NCBI GenBank assembly: GCA_003209565.1
Contig: QCQK01000002.1
Coordinates: 27,637-91,636 of the forward strand
Reading direction: 5' to 3'
DNA length: 64,000 nt
Source: Prochlorococcus sp. AG-449-J16
Lineage (GTDB): Bacteria; Cyanobacteriota; Cyanobacteriia; PCC-6307; Cyanobiaceae
Of the stretch, positions 9,606 through 19,201 are shown piece by piece. Below the pieces are notes generated by a model, which saw nothing but the letters and a program-made list of their open reading frames with translations, did not search any database and was not told the DNA's origin. Position 1 is the first letter of the stretch, and every line of letters starts with the position of its first letter. A program made the position numbers and the translations under genes.

Positions 9606-10802
9606 TCAATAATATCTAGAAACTGCTTTTTCAAGTCTCTCTAGTCCATCTTTTATTTTAAACTCTGAAGCTGCACAAGAAATTCTTATACAATCGTCGG
9701 CACCAAATGCTTTTCCAGGTACAACAACTAATCCGTAATCTTGAAGAGCTTTATTGCAGAAATCAACAGAAGTAATTGAGGAGTTAGGTAATCTTGGAAA
9801 TGCGTAAAATGCTCCATTAGGTTCCTCAATATATGTCCCATTTATGTTTTTAAGGCCCTCATAGAGAATTCTTCTTCTTTGATCATAATGACTATTTATC
9901 ATTGAGAAAAACTCATTATTAATTTGTAAAGCCTGTAAAGCACCTTTTTGAACAAAAGAACAAACATTACTTGTACTTTGACTTTGCAATGCTGAGGATG
10001 CTTTGATTACATCTTTGGTACCCACTAAATAACCTATCCTCCAGCCAGTCATAGCCCACCCTTTCGCGAACCCATTTACTATAAAAATCCTATCTTTTAA
10101 GTCATTTGCTAATGTAGATAAACTGTAGTGTTTAAATTCTTTTTTAAGGATAAGCTCGTAAATCTCATCAGAAAGAATATTGATATTTGGATATTCTCTG
10201 GCTAAATCGGCAATTTGCAATAATTCTTCCTTTGACATAACTCTTCCAGTAGGGTTATTAGGAGAATTGATAATTATAAATTTTGTTTTTGGAGATATTT
10301 TAGACTTCAAATCTTTTATATCTATTTTAAATCCATCTTCTGCAGAAGAATTTGTAAAGATTGGCTTTCCTCCCGCCAGCCTTACCATCTGGGGATAACT
10401 TAACCAGTATGGAGAAGGAATAATCACTTCATCTCCAGTATTTAGCAAAACTTGGAAAAGATTATAAATTGCTTGCTTAGCACCATTTGTGACCATTACA
10501 TTTTTAAATTCATAATTTAAATTGTTTTGAATTTGAAGTTTATTTGCAATTGCTTTTCGGAGATCTAAATTGCCTGCTGCGGGCCCGTACTTTGTGAATC
10601 CATCAAATATAGCTTTACTCGTAGCCTCTATAACTTCTTTTGGGGCATTAAAGTCTGGTTCTCCTGCACTTAAATTGCAAATATCTACTCCTTCTGCAGC
10701 TAATTGATTAGCTTTGGCACTTATTTGCAGTGTAAGAGAAGGCTCAATTGAAAGTGCCCGTTCAGATAAATTAACTTGGCTCATTGACTTATAACTTTTC
10801 AA
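9606..10802 (-). CDS. aspC: Aspartate aminotransferase, class I (fold type I PLP enzyme)
   Basis: The 398-residue protein has the fold-type-I pattern: LSAGEPDFNAP near the N-terminus, NGAKQAIYN, SPYWLSYP, SPNNPTGRV, and the pyridoxal-phosphate lysine in NGFAKGWAMTGWRIGY (about residue 237). This is the Iγ-type aspartate/prephenate aminotransferase pattern common in cyanobacteria. It is the first gene of a minus-strand run with phnD, phnC and phnE; the link is probably positional rather than metabolic. Confidence 0.92.
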   Translation of the reverse strand: MKSYKSMSQVNLSERALSIEPSLTLQISAKANQLAAEGVDICNLSAGEPDFNAPKEVIEATSKAIFDGFTKYGPAAGNLDLRKAIANKLQIQNNLNYEFKNVMVTNGAKQAIYNLFQVLLNTGDEVIIPSPYWLSYPQMVRLAGGKPIFTNSSAEDGFKIDIKDLKSKISPKTKFIIINSPNNPTGRVMSKEELLQIADLAREYPNINILSDEIYELILKKEFKHYSLSTLANDLKDRIFIVNGFAKGWAMTGWRIGYLVGTKDVIKASSALQSQSTSNVCSFVQKGALQALQINNEFFSMINSHYDQRRRILYEGLKNINGTYIEEPNGAFYAFPRLPNSSITSVDFCNKALQDYGLVVVPGKAFGADDCIRISCAASEFKIKDGLERLEKAVSRYY

Positions 10803-10945
10803 ATATGTCTTTTAATAATGACAAATGCATAAATTAAGAATAAATAAAACTATCACATTATGGTTTAATTTAGTTCATTTTCTTAATCTAATTTATTTTC
10901 ATGTTTTGAGTTCTTAAGATAAAAATATATAAAGTTTTATTTTCG

Positions 10946-11449
10946 GTGAAAAGGTTAGTTATTGGGAGAGGAAGTGTATTTGCAGATTTGTTAATAATTG
11001 GGGAGGCACCTGGAGCACAGGAAGACTTAGAAGGAAAACCATATGTAGGTAAATCCGGAAAATTGTTAGACGAATTATTGATAAAAGCGGGGATTAACTA
11101 TAAAAAGGATGTTTATTTTTGCAATGTAATTAAATGTCGTCCACCAAATAATAGAAAACCCACTGCTAGAGAAATTAATATTCATAAACCTTGGTTATTA
11201 CAGCAAATAAAGCTAATTGATCCAAAATTTATATTACTTACTGGTTCGACTGCTATGAGAGCTATTTTAGAAGTTAGAGATCCTATAAGCAATTTAAGAG
11301 GTCAATGGATTAAAAAAGATGGTAGAGAAATTATGGTAATTTTTCATCCATCTTATTTGTTGAGATTTCCCTCAAAAGAAATCAATAAACCTTATTATTT
11401 AACTTTGAAAGACCTAGAGAATGTTAGTGGTAAACTATATGCCCTATAA
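10946..11449 (+). CDS. Uracil-DNA glycosylase, family-4-like, lacking most Fe-S cysteines
   Basis: A 167-residue UDG-superfamily protein with motif A GEAPGAQED (about residues 19-27) and motif B HPSYLLR. It has the family-4 sequence IKCRPPNNRKP. Family-4 enzymes normally have four cluster cysteines, two of them in an N-terminal CxxC about 10-15 residues before this start. Here an in-frame stop at 10907 closes the frame, no upstream Cys exists, and the position of the fourth Cys before PWLL appears to be His. Only the Cys in KCRPP and a neighbouring Cys remain. The start is GTG with no strong ribosome-binding site. It should excise uracil from DNA if active. Confidence 0.82.
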   Translation: MKRLVIGRGSVFADLLIIGEAPGAQEDLEGKPYVGKSGKLLDELLIKAGINYKKDVYFCNVIKCRPPNNRKPTAREINIHKPWLLQQIKLIDPKFILLTGSTAMRAILEVRDPISNLRGQWIKKDGREIMVIFHPSYLLRFPSKEINKPYYLTLKDLENVSGKLYAL

Positions 11450-11483
11450 TTTAGTGAATCCTTTTTGAATATCAAGAATTTTA

Positions 11484-12701
11484 ATGTCATTAACTCAATC
11501 AAAAGAGGTTAATAATCTCGACAAAAGGTATTCAACTCATATTGAAAGGAGGATAACTAGAACAGTTATGGTTGGTGATGTAGCTATTGGAAGTGATTAT
11601 CCAGTAAGAGTTCAATCTATGATAAATGAAGATACCATGGATGTCGAAAATGCTTACCAAGCTATCAAAAGACTTGATGAGGTAGGTTGTGAAATAGTAA
11701 GGTTAACAGTTCCATCATTAGCACACGCAAAAGCAGTAGGAGATATAAAAGCAAAATTATTAGAAAATAATATCAATACCCCCTTGGTAGCTGATGTTCA
11801 CCATAATGGTATGAAAATTGCCATGGAGGTTGCAAAACATGTTGATAAAGTAAGAATTAATCCTGGTTTGTTTGTGTTTGAAAAATCAGACCCTTCAAGA
11901 ACTGAATATACAGATGAAGAATTTGAAACTATTAAAAAAACAATATTAAAAAGATTTACTCCTTTAGTTGAAGTTTTAAAGTCTGAAAATAAAGCTCTAA
12001 GGATTGGAGTTAATCATGGTTCTCTATCTGAGAGGATGCTTTTTACTTATGGGGATACACCTTTAGGAATGACAGAATCTGCGATGGAGTTTGTCAAAAT
12101 TTGTGATGAGCTTGATTTCCATAACATAATTATTTCTATGAAAGCTTCTAGGGCTCCAGTCATGATGGCGGCTTACAGAATGATTGCAGATAGACTTGAC
12201 TCAGAGGGATATAACTATCCCTTACATTTAGGAGTGACTGAAGCTGGAGATGGTGATTATGGAAGGATAAAAAGTACTGCTGGGATCGGAACGCTTCTAG
12301 CAGAGGGATTAGGAGATACCATTAGGGTTTCTTTAACAGAAGCCCCAGAGAAGGAAATTCCGGTTTGCTATTCAATTTTGCAATCTTTAGGATTAAGAAA
12401 AACGATGGTTGAATATATCAGTTGCCCTAGTTGTGGGAGAACACTTTTCAATTTAGAAGAAGTTGTAGACAAAGTAAGGAATGCTACTTCGCATTTGACT
12501 GGATTAGATATAGCAATAATGGGATGTATAGTAAATGGACCAGGAGAAATGGCAGATGCTGATTATGGTTATGTTGGGAAAGGTAAAGGAACAATTGCCT
12601 TATATAGAAGGAAAGAAGAGATAAAAAGAGTACCTGAAGATGAGGGGGTTGATGCTTTAATCCAACTTATTAAGGATGATGGGAAGTGGATTGATCCTTA
12701 A
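11484..12701 (+). CDS. ispG: 4-hydroxy-3-methylbut-2-enyl-diphosphate synthase, IspG
   Basis: IspG performs the penultimate step of the MEP isoprenoid pathway, reductively converting MEcPP to HMBPP with a 4Fe-4S cluster, using ferredoxin in cyanobacteria. The 405-residue protein has the TIM-barrel start [33 protein letters not shown], and the cluster cysteines in [13 protein letters not shown] and GCIVNGPGE. Length and motifs are complete. Confidence 0.97.
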   Translation: MSLTQSKEVNNLDKRYSTHIERRITRTVMVGDVAIGSDYPVRVQSMINEDTMDVENAYQAIKRLDEVGCEIVRLTVPSLAHAKAVGDIKAKLLENNINTPLVADVHHNGMKIAMEVAKHVDKVRINPGLFVFEKSDPSRTEYTDEEFETIKKTILKRFTPLVEVLKSENKALRIGVNHGSLSERMLFTYGDTPLGMTESAMEFVKICDELDFHNIIISMKASRAPVMMAAYRMIADRLDSEGYNYPLHLGVTEAGDGDYGRIKSTAGIGTLLAEGLGDTIRVSLTEAPEKEIPVCYSILQSLGLRKTMVEYISCPSCGRTLFNLEEVVDKVRNATSHLTGLDIAIMGCIVNGPGEMADADYGYVGKGKGTIALYRRKEEIKRVPEDEGVDALIQLIKDDGKWIDP

Positions 12702-12777
12702 GGATTTGTCAAATTTTTGAAATTATAAATAAATTCTTTTTATAATGTAGAAAAATAATTATTTGTAAATAAGAAAA

Positions 12778-14097
12778 TTGCTTAAAAAAAATTTTATTAT
12801 TTTATTAGCGACAACCTTTTCTGGGATATTTTTTAATAATTTTGCAGAAGCAACCGTTTTAAATAATAGTTATAAGGAAGTAATTGATCATGTTTGGCAA
12901 ATTGTATATAGAGATTTTCTTGATTCAAGTGGAAAGTTTCAAAAGTCTAATTGGATTAAGCTAAGAAAGGAATTTTTGTCAAAAACATATTCAGATAGCA
13001 ATGAAGCATATGATGCTATAAGAGATATGCTTTCGAGTTTAGATGATTCTTACACAAGATTTTTAGAGCCCAGAGAATTTAATCAAATGAGAATAGATAC
13101 CTCTGGAGAATTAACAGGAGTTGGGATCCAAATAGTTAAAGATGAAGAATCTGATGATTTAATAATTATTTCTCCTATAGAGGGCACACCCGCTTATGAA
13201 GCTGGCATCAAAGCAAGAGATAAAATATTATCTATAGATGATATTTCTACTAAAAGTATGAATATTGAGGAGGCCGTTAAATTAATAAGAGGACAAAGAG
13301 GTACTAAAGTTAAACTTGAAATCCTTAGAGATTCCAGATCTTTTTTTAAGGTTTTATTAAGAGAAAAGATAGAAATAAAAACTGTTTCAAGTAAAGTTAA
13401 TACAACCAAAAACGGCTTATTAATTGGCTATGTAAGAATTAAACAATTTAATGCTAATGCATCAAAAGAGACGAGAGATGCTATTAAGGATTTAGAAACA
13501 AAAAGAGTCTCTGGATATGTTCTTGACTTGAGAAGTAATCCAGGAGGTTTATTAGAATCAAGCATTGATATCTCAAGACACTTCATTAATAAAGGAGTAA
13601 TAGTAAGTACAGTAAGCAAAGATGGTTTAAAAGAAACAAAAAGAGGAAATGGTCAAGCTCTAACAAAAAAGCCCTTAGTTGTTTTAGTTAATGAAGGCTC
13701 TGCGAGTGCTAGTGAAATAGTTTCTGGTGCAATAAAAGATAACAAAAGAGGAAAATTAGTTGGGAAGAAAACGTTTGGTAAAGGTCTAGTTCAATCTATG
13801 AGAACACTGGTTGATGGTTCAGGATTAACTGTTACAGTCGCTAAGTATTTAACTCCCAACGGCACTGATATAAACAAATCTGGAATTATTCCAGATATAG
13901 AAGTAAAAATGAATATTAATCCTATTCTCCAAAGAGAGATTGGAACTAGAAAAGATAAACAATATAGAGCTGGTGAAAAAGAGCTAATAAAAATAATTAA
14001 TAGAAAGAATCAGATAAGTGAATTTAAACCTAACACTACAAACCTTAATGCATTCCTGGGAATTAATAAGGAAGATAAAGTATTTAAATTTAATTAA
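12778..14097 (+). CDS. C-terminal processing (Ctp) serine protease, S41 family
   Basis: A 439-residue protein starting at TTG, with a lysine-rich hydrophobic signal peptide (about residues 1-25), so it is exported. A PDZ domain spans roughly residues 95-175 (GELTGVGIQI, AGIKARDKILSID). The catalytic region contains NEGSASASEIVSGA, with the nucleophilic Ser, and the general-base Lys in GKKTFGKGLVQ. Cyanobacterial members include CtpA, which matures the D1 precursor; sequence alone does not separate CtpA from CtpB or CtpC. It converges on nadA with a 4-base overlap. Confidence 0.9.
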   Translation: MLKKNFIILLATTFSGIFFNNFAEATVLNNSYKEVIDHVWQIVYRDFLDSSGKFQKSNWIKLRKEFLSKTYSDSNEAYDAIRDMLSSLDDSYTRFLEPREFNQMRIDTSGELTGVGIQIVKDEESDDLIIISPIEGTPAYEAGIKARDKILSIDDISTKSMNIEEAVKLIRGQRGTKVKLEILRDSRSFFKVLLREKIEIKTVSSKVNTTKNGLLIGYVRIKQFNANASKETRDAIKDLETKRVSGYVLDLRSNPGGLLESSIDISRHFINKGVIVSTVSKDGLKETKRGNGQALTKKPLVVLVNEGSASASEIVSGAIKDNKRGKLVGKKTFGKGLVQSMRTLVDGSGLTVTVAKYLTPNGTDINKSGIIPDIEVKMNINPILQREIGTRKDKQYRAGEKELIKIINRKNQISEFKPNTTNLNAFLGINKEDKVFKFN

Positions 14098-15008
14098 TTA
14101 CTCATATCAAGCATTCTTTTTATTGGTACATAGGCTCTTCTTATTATTTCTTCGTCAAGTTCGATAGACGGGGAATTATTTTTCAAACAATCTAGAATCT
14201 TTTCTAAAGTATTTAATTTCATATATGGACACTCGTTACACTTACAGCCTTCTATATCTGGAACCTCTATAAAAATTTTGTTAGGTTCTTTCTTTTTCAT
14301 TTGATGGATTATTCCAGGTTCAGTTAATACTATGTAAGTTTTAGATGAATCTTTACTTATGAAATCAAGCAGTTTACTTGTTGATCCAATAAAGTCTGAG
14401 AGGATTAGTAAATTTTGACTACATTCTGGATGAGCAATTACTTTTGATCCTGGATTTTGATATTTTAATTTTAGAAGTGCTTCTTCACTAAATGATTCAT
14501 GAACAATGCAGCTGCCAGGCCATAATTTAAGTTCTCTTCCTGAATTTTTCTGTACCCATCTCCCAAGGTTCTGATCTGGCGCAAATATTATCTTTTTATC
14601 CTTAGGTATTTTTTTAATTAATGAGACTGCATTGCTGCTTGTACATATCAGATCACTTTGCGCTTTTACTTCTGCAGTACAATTTATATAACTTACGACA
14701 TAGTGATCTGGATTTTCTTCCCTAAATTTTTGAAATTTATCTGAGGGGCAATCATCTGCTAATGAGCATCCCGCATCAATATCTGGTAAAAGGACTGTTT
14801 TATTTGGGCTAAGTATTTTTGCAGTTTCGGCCATAAAGTGTACACCGCAAAAAATTATTATATCTGCATCATTATTTGCAGCTTTCCTAGATAGATCTAA
14901 TGAATCGCCAATAAAATCTGCAATTTCTTGAATTTCTGGAGCTTGATAATAGTGCGCAAGAATAATAGCATTAGCGTTTTTGCAACGCTCCTTTATTTCA
15001 GAAATCAA
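14094..15008 (-). CDS. nadA: Quinolinate synthase NadA
   Basis: NadA condenses iminoaspartate with dihydroxyacetone phosphate in NAD synthesis, using a 4Fe-4S cluster. The protein shows HYYQAPEIQ, the cluster cysteines in YINCTAEVKAQSD, HPECSQN and EGCKCNECPYM, and ITSSNAV-like substrate-site residues. The given start is TTG at 15008. The frame stays open for about 19 further codons upstream to a stop at 15066-15068 without any ATG, so a longer product from a rare start (for example CTG at 15062) is possible. Confidence 0.93.
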   Translation of the reverse strand: MISEIKERCKNANAIILAHYYQAPEIQEIADFIGDSLDLSRKAANNDADIIIFCGVHFMAETAKILSPNKTVLLPDIDAGCSLADDCPSDKFQKFREENPDHYVVSYINCTAEVKAQSDLICTSSNAVSLIKKIPKDKKIIFAPDQNLGRWVQKNSGRELKLWPGSCIVHESFSEEALLKLKYQNPGSKVIAHPECSQNLLILSDFIGSTSKLLDFISKDSSKTYIVLTEPGIIHQMKKKEPNKIFIEVPDIEGCKCNECPYMKLNTLEKILDCLKNNSPSIELDEEIIRRAYVPIKRMLDMSN

Positions 15009-15111
15009 ATCCTCTTCGTTTTGAACTGATTTCTGTTTTGCAGTAGAAGTTATACTGGTCAGGATTTAGAATATCTCTAAATAGATTATATGCCTTTAAA
15101 CAGAAAAAATT

Positions 15112-15945
15112 CTGACAAATTTAAAAATTGCTATTGTTGGTGACTGTCATGGTCAATGGTCTGAAATAGACTTGAAAGTCTTATCGATTATTAAACCAAA
15201 TATTGTTTTATTTGTTGGTGATATTTCTGATGGGAGTGTCAAAATAATAAAAAAAATCAATGAGATAAGAATTCCTACTTTCGTGATTTTAGGAAATCAT
15301 GATAGAGGTAAAGATTCCACAGGCGAAACTCTTTCAAAGCAGATACGTGTTCTTGGTGGAAAATATTGTGCATGGGATTTGAAGGTTTTTAATAATCAAA
15401 TAAATTTACTATCTGCAAGACCATGTAGTTCTGGCGGCGGCTATTATCTTTCAAAAGAAGTTAAAGGCGTTTATGGACCCATTACCGAACAAGATTCAAT
15501 AAATAAAATCATTAAATGTTCAGAAGAGAGTGTCGAAGATATACCTTTAATAATTATGTCTCATGCTGGCCCTTCGGGTTTAGGCTCAGAACCTAAAAGC
15601 ATTTGTGGTAAAGACTGGAAATTACCCTCTTTAGATTGGGGAGATAGAGATTTGTCTGTAGCTATTTCTCAAATACAAAAGAGAAGAAAAATTGATCTTG
15701 TGATTTTTGGTCATATGCACAATCGGCTTAAAAGAAATCTTGGTTTAAGAGAGATGTTTAAAATTGATAGCAAAGGGACAATTTATTTCAATACTGCTGT
15801 AGTTCCAAGATATAAAACTGATGAAGATGGGAAATTACTAATTAACTTTTCATGGATTGAGTTTAAAAAAAAGGAATTAAGACATGTTTCTCACCGATGG
15901 TACTCAGAGTCTGGGGAAATTTGTGAAGAAGATAAATTTTTTTAG
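15112..15945 (+). CDS. Metallophosphatase, TIGR04168-like
   Basis: A calcineurin-like phosphoesterase with motif I IVGDCHGQW, then GDISDG, GNHDRG, the histidine in SHAGPSG and GHMHNRL. Motif I lies before the first conventional start (TTG at 15172), and the frame is open back to a stop at 15097-15099, with only CTG (15112) or ATT (15109) available. The true start must therefore be one of these unusual codons; I give CTG 15112. The family is known from cyanobacteria and plastids and its substrate is unknown. It is divergent from nadA. Confidence 0.8.
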   Translation: MTNLKIAIVGDCHGQWSEIDLKVLSIIKPNIVLFVGDISDGSVKIIKKINEIRIPTFVILGNHDRGKDSTGETLSKQIRVLGGKYCAWDLKVFNNQINLLSARPCSSGGGYYLSKEVKGVYGPITEQDSINKIIKCSEESVEDIPLIIMSHAGPSGLGSEPKSICGKDWKLPSLDWGDRDLSVAISQIQKRRKIDLVIFGHMHNRLKRNLGLREMFKIDSKGTIYFNTAVVPRYKTDEDGKLLINFSWIEFKKKELRHVSHRWYSESGEICEEDKFF

Positions 15946-15968
15946 GATTAGATATTTTTGATCATATT

Positions 15969-16766
15969 TTAAGTATTTTTGGGCTTTTCATATCTTGAAA
16001 ATAATGTTTGAGATAAAATATAACCCGCAATTCCTGCTGCTGTAAAAGCTAAACTATTTTTGAATAATGGTAATAAATCATTTGTTCTAGATATTATTGG
16101 TGCCAGACCAAAAATTCCAAATAACATTCCCCATAAAGGAGAAAGAAGAGCTAAAAATCCAAATGATATTATTTGACCTTCTTTTCGTGGGGCAGATGCA
16201 AAACCTGCTACTAAACCTCCAAGAATAGATGTACATAAAGTCCATATATATTGTTCTTTGGGTAGGCCAGGAACAACTTGACATCCTCCTCTTTCAAGAC
16301 AAATCTTTACTGAATCAATTGCATCTAATACTGCGCCATCCTCACCGTGATCTTTCACATAATATTGATTACCAAATCTTGTTTGAAGTTCAACCCAAAA
16401 TAACCTTGGCATAAAATTAAAATAAGCCTCTCCGACGTTAAAGTTAAGTAAATTGCCTCCTCTAGGATCAGCGACTATCAATAAACTTGTCTCATCTAAA
16501 TCCCAATAGTCCTTTATTGCACTACCAGGAGAACTCTCAAACTGAGATAAATATTTAATTTTCCACCCACTTTCAATTTCAAGATTATTGAGCTTGTCTT
16601 CCAAAGATCTTTTCTGATCAGGGCTTAATGTTTTAGCTAAATCAATTACAGGTGTTTTTTCTTCTGGTAAGAGATTTGGATTATTTATAGCGAAAACGGG
16701 TTTATGTGAAATTAAAACTAATATAGATAGAAATATTCCCAATAAATAGTTAATCTTTGAAGGCAT
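15969..16766 (-). CDS. TPM-domain thylakoid protein (TLP18.3/Psb32-like)
   Basis: The 265-residue protein starts with a signal peptide (residues 1-26, ending HKPVFA). A TPM domain follows (about 38-150, VIDLAKTLSPDQKRSLEDKL, LLIVADPRGGN). At the C-terminus are two or three membrane segments (about 175-260). This fits the TLP18.3/Psb32 group, which helps photosystem II repair and assembly under high light. Family and location are well supported; the specific role is inferred. Confidence 0.82.
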   Translation of the reverse strand: MPSKINYLLGIFLSILVLISHKPVFAINNPNLLPEEKTPVIDLAKTLSPDQKRSLEDKLNNLEIESGWKIKYLSQFESSPGSAIKDYWDLDETSLLIVADPRGGNLLNFNVGEAYFNFMPRLFWVELQTRFGNQYYVKDHGEDGAVLDAIDSVKICLERGGCQVVPGLPKEQYIWTLCTSILGGLVAGFASAPRKEGQIISFGFLALLSPLWGMLFGIFGLAPIISRTNDLLPLFKNSLAFTAAGIAGYILSQTLFSRYEKPKNT

Positions 16767-16797
16767 AAATAAGTTTTGTCTCTTTATATTTTCGCCG

Positions 16798-17988
16798 ATG
16801 AATAGCTTACCCGCGAATAATCCAGATTGGTTAGTAAAAAAAATAATAAAAATGGGTGGGACTATAAGTTTTTATGACTTTATGAATTTTGCTTTAAATG
16901 ATCCTATTAATGGTTATTACGGCAGCGGTAAAGCTGAGTTAGGCGTTGGAGGAGATTTTGTCACATCATCCTCTTTATCTTATGATTTTGCTTTTTTGGC
17001 TGGCAAACAAATAGAAGATTGGCTAATTCAGTTCAAAAATAGTTTTTTATCAAATCAGAAATTAGCTGTAATTGAATTTGGAGCTGGAGATGGAAGCTTT
17101 ATTAGTGGATTAATTAAATATTTTTTAGAAAATAATAGGAATTTTTTGGAAGGAGTTTCTTTTGTAATTATTGAACCAAATGAAGGGATGGTAGAAAAAC
17201 AAAAAAATAAATTGGAGGAATTTTTAAACTTAGGTATCGATATTTTATGGAAAGAATTGGAAGAAGTAGAGGAAAATAATATAAATGGAATAGTTATTGC
17301 AAATGAGGTTTTGGATGCTTTGCCAGTAGAGAGAATAACCTTCTCAAAAGGAAAATTACTTCGACAAGCAGTTTCTATAGACAAAAAATCTCATAAATTA
17401 TTTTTTGATGAAATGCCAATTACAAGTGAATTAGAAAAAAGTATTGAACTTGCTAAAAGTGAGTTGGGAATTACTATCCCGCCTCAAGATGCTCTTGAAG
17501 GATGGACGACAGAATGGCATATAGATAACTCAAAATGGTTAAAAAATATTTATGGAAAAATTAATAATGGTATTTTATTGATAATTGATTATGCTAAAGA
17601 AGCTAAAAAATACTATACCTCTAAGAATTCTGATGGGACGATAGTTTCATATGAAAATCAAAAAATGACGAATAATGTTCTAAATTCTCCTGGAAATTGC
17701 GATTTAACATCTCATGTTTGCATAGAAACTTTAATTAATGATGCTGAGAATCTTGGATTTAATACTGTTGGAATAACTAAACAAGGAGAGGCCTTGTTGG
17801 CACTAGGATTAGCAGAGAGACTTTATGGAATTCAGAAAGAATTTAAGGATGATTTATCAAATGCCCTTTTAAGAAGAGAGGCATTACTTAGACTCGTTGA
17901 TCCTGTTTGTTTAGGTGATTTTAAGTGGTTTGTTTTTAAAAAGTTTAATGAGAAGAAAATGGATATAAATTCAACCTGTTTGCGTTAA
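16798..17988 (+). CDS. SAM-dependent methyltransferase, MidA/NDUFAF7 family (COG1565)
   Basis: A 396-residue soluble protein with [17 protein letters not shown] at the N-terminus, the SAM-binding motif [11 protein letters not shown] (about residue 92), IIEPNEGM and [12 protein letters not shown]. This combination is diagnostic of the MidA/NDUFAF7 family, an arginine methyltransferase in mitochondria; bacterial targets are unclear. The 3' end overlaps the convergent aroB by 4 bases. Confidence 0.85.
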   Translation: MNSLPANNPDWLVKKIIKMGGTISFYDFMNFALNDPINGYYGSGKAELGVGGDFVTSSSLSYDFAFLAGKQIEDWLIQFKNSFLSNQKLAVIEFGAGDGSFISGLIKYFLENNRNFLEGVSFVIIEPNEGMVEKQKNKLEEFLNLGIDILWKELEEVEENNINGIVIANEVLDALPVERITFSKGKLLRQAVSIDKKSHKLFFDEMPITSELEKSIELAKSELGITIPPQDALEGWTTEWHIDNSKWLKNIYGKINNGILLIIDYAKEAKKYYTSKNSDGTIVSYENQKMTNNVLNSPGNCDLTSHVCIETLINDAENLGFNTVGITKQGEALLALGLAERLYGIQKEFKDDLSNALLRREALLRLVDPVCLGDFKWFVFKKFNEKKMDINSTCLR

Positions 17989-19076
17989 GAAAAAAACTTT
18001 AAAAATAATGAATCTTCTACGTCATCATATATATCTACAGCACCAATTTTTTTCGGTAATATAAATCTCATTTTGCCATCACGAACTTTCTTGTCGCCCA
18101 TAAGTATTGTTAGAACCTCCTTTTTATTTATTTTAGGGATCTCGGTAGGAAGATCGTAACTTTCTAAGAGAATTTGCTGTCTTTCTAATTCTTCTTTAGA
18201 CCATAACCCTTTCTCAATTGCTATTTCCCCCGCAATATTCATACCAATTGATATTGCCTCACCATGGAGAAATTTGCCGTATCCACATAAATTTTCAATA
18301 ACGTGACCAAAAGAATGGCCATAATTCAATATTGCTCTAACACCATTTTCATGTTCGTCTTGAGAAACAATATGAGACTTTGTTTTTATTGAACTATTGA
18401 TTATTTTAATTAGATATTCATTATTGAGATTTATAATTTCATTCTTGGTTTTTTCAATTTCTAAATATTCGAAAAGTTCTTTGTCTCTTATTACTCCGTA
18501 TTTAATAACTTCGGCCATGCCTGCATTAAATTCTCGTTGGGGCAAACTTTTTAAAGTTTCTGGATCAATAAAGACTGCTTTAGGTTGATTAAAAGCCCCA
18601 ATTAAATTCTTACCTTTTGGATGATTTACTCCTGTTTTCCCTCCTACAGATGAATCAACCATTGATAATAATGTTGTTGGAATCTGAATATATTCGATAC
18701 CTCTCAGCCAAGTAGCAGCCGCGAAACCACTTACGTCTCCAACAATTCCTCCTCCAAGAGCAATAATTATTGAATTTCTATCTAAGCCAAATTCAAATGC
18801 AATGTCATATATTTCACTTAAGGTTTTTAAGTTTTTATATGATTCCCCAGCCTTGATAAGGAACATTTTGGCCTGAAATTGATTATCTTTTAAATTTTTT
18901 AAGAATTTTTCTCCATACAAATTCGATATTTCTTCATTTGAAATCACAAGTATTTTTCTATTCTTTGTTATTCCAATTTTTAAGAGTTCTTCGCTGATAT
19001 TATTCAGTATCCCTGCTTCTAGAGTTACTTCATATGACTTCTCACCTAATGGTACTAATATTTTTCTCTTATTCAC
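17985..19076 (-). CDS. aroB: 3-dehydroquinate synthase
   Basis: AroB cyclises DAHP to 3-dehydroquinate in the shikimate pathway, using NAD and a divalent metal. The 363-residue protein carries the NAD-site [18 protein letters not shown], the metal/substrate segment [14 protein letters not shown], and the metal-binding histidines in [12 protein letters not shown] and [10 protein letters not shown]. Length and motif order are normal. Confidence 0.97.
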   Translation of the reverse strand: MNKRKILVPLGEKSYEVTLEAGILNNISEELLKIGITKNRKILVISNEEISNLYGEKFLKNLKDNQFQAKMFLIKAGESYKNLKTLSEIYDIAFEFGLDRNSIIIALGGGIVGDVSGFAAATWLRGIEYIQIPTTLLSMVDSSVGGKTGVNHPKGKNLIGAFNQPKAVFIDPETLKSLPQREFNAGMAEVIKYGVIRDKELFEYLEIEKTKNEIINLNNEYLIKIINSSIKTKSHIVSQDEHENGVRAILNYGHSFGHVIENLCGYGKFLHGEAISIGMNIAGEIAIEKGLWSKEELERQQILLESYDLPTEIPKINKKEVLTILMGDKKVRDGKMRFILPKKIGAVDIYDDVEDSLFLKFFS

Positions 19077-19201
19077 AATTGATTACCTATTTAAAATTTA
19101 TAAATACTTGGTATTAAATACTTTACATATTAGCAAAATCCTAGCTCTAGATACTTAAAAATTCAGTTGTTAAGAATTAGAAATGGTAATAAAATCATGC
19201 T

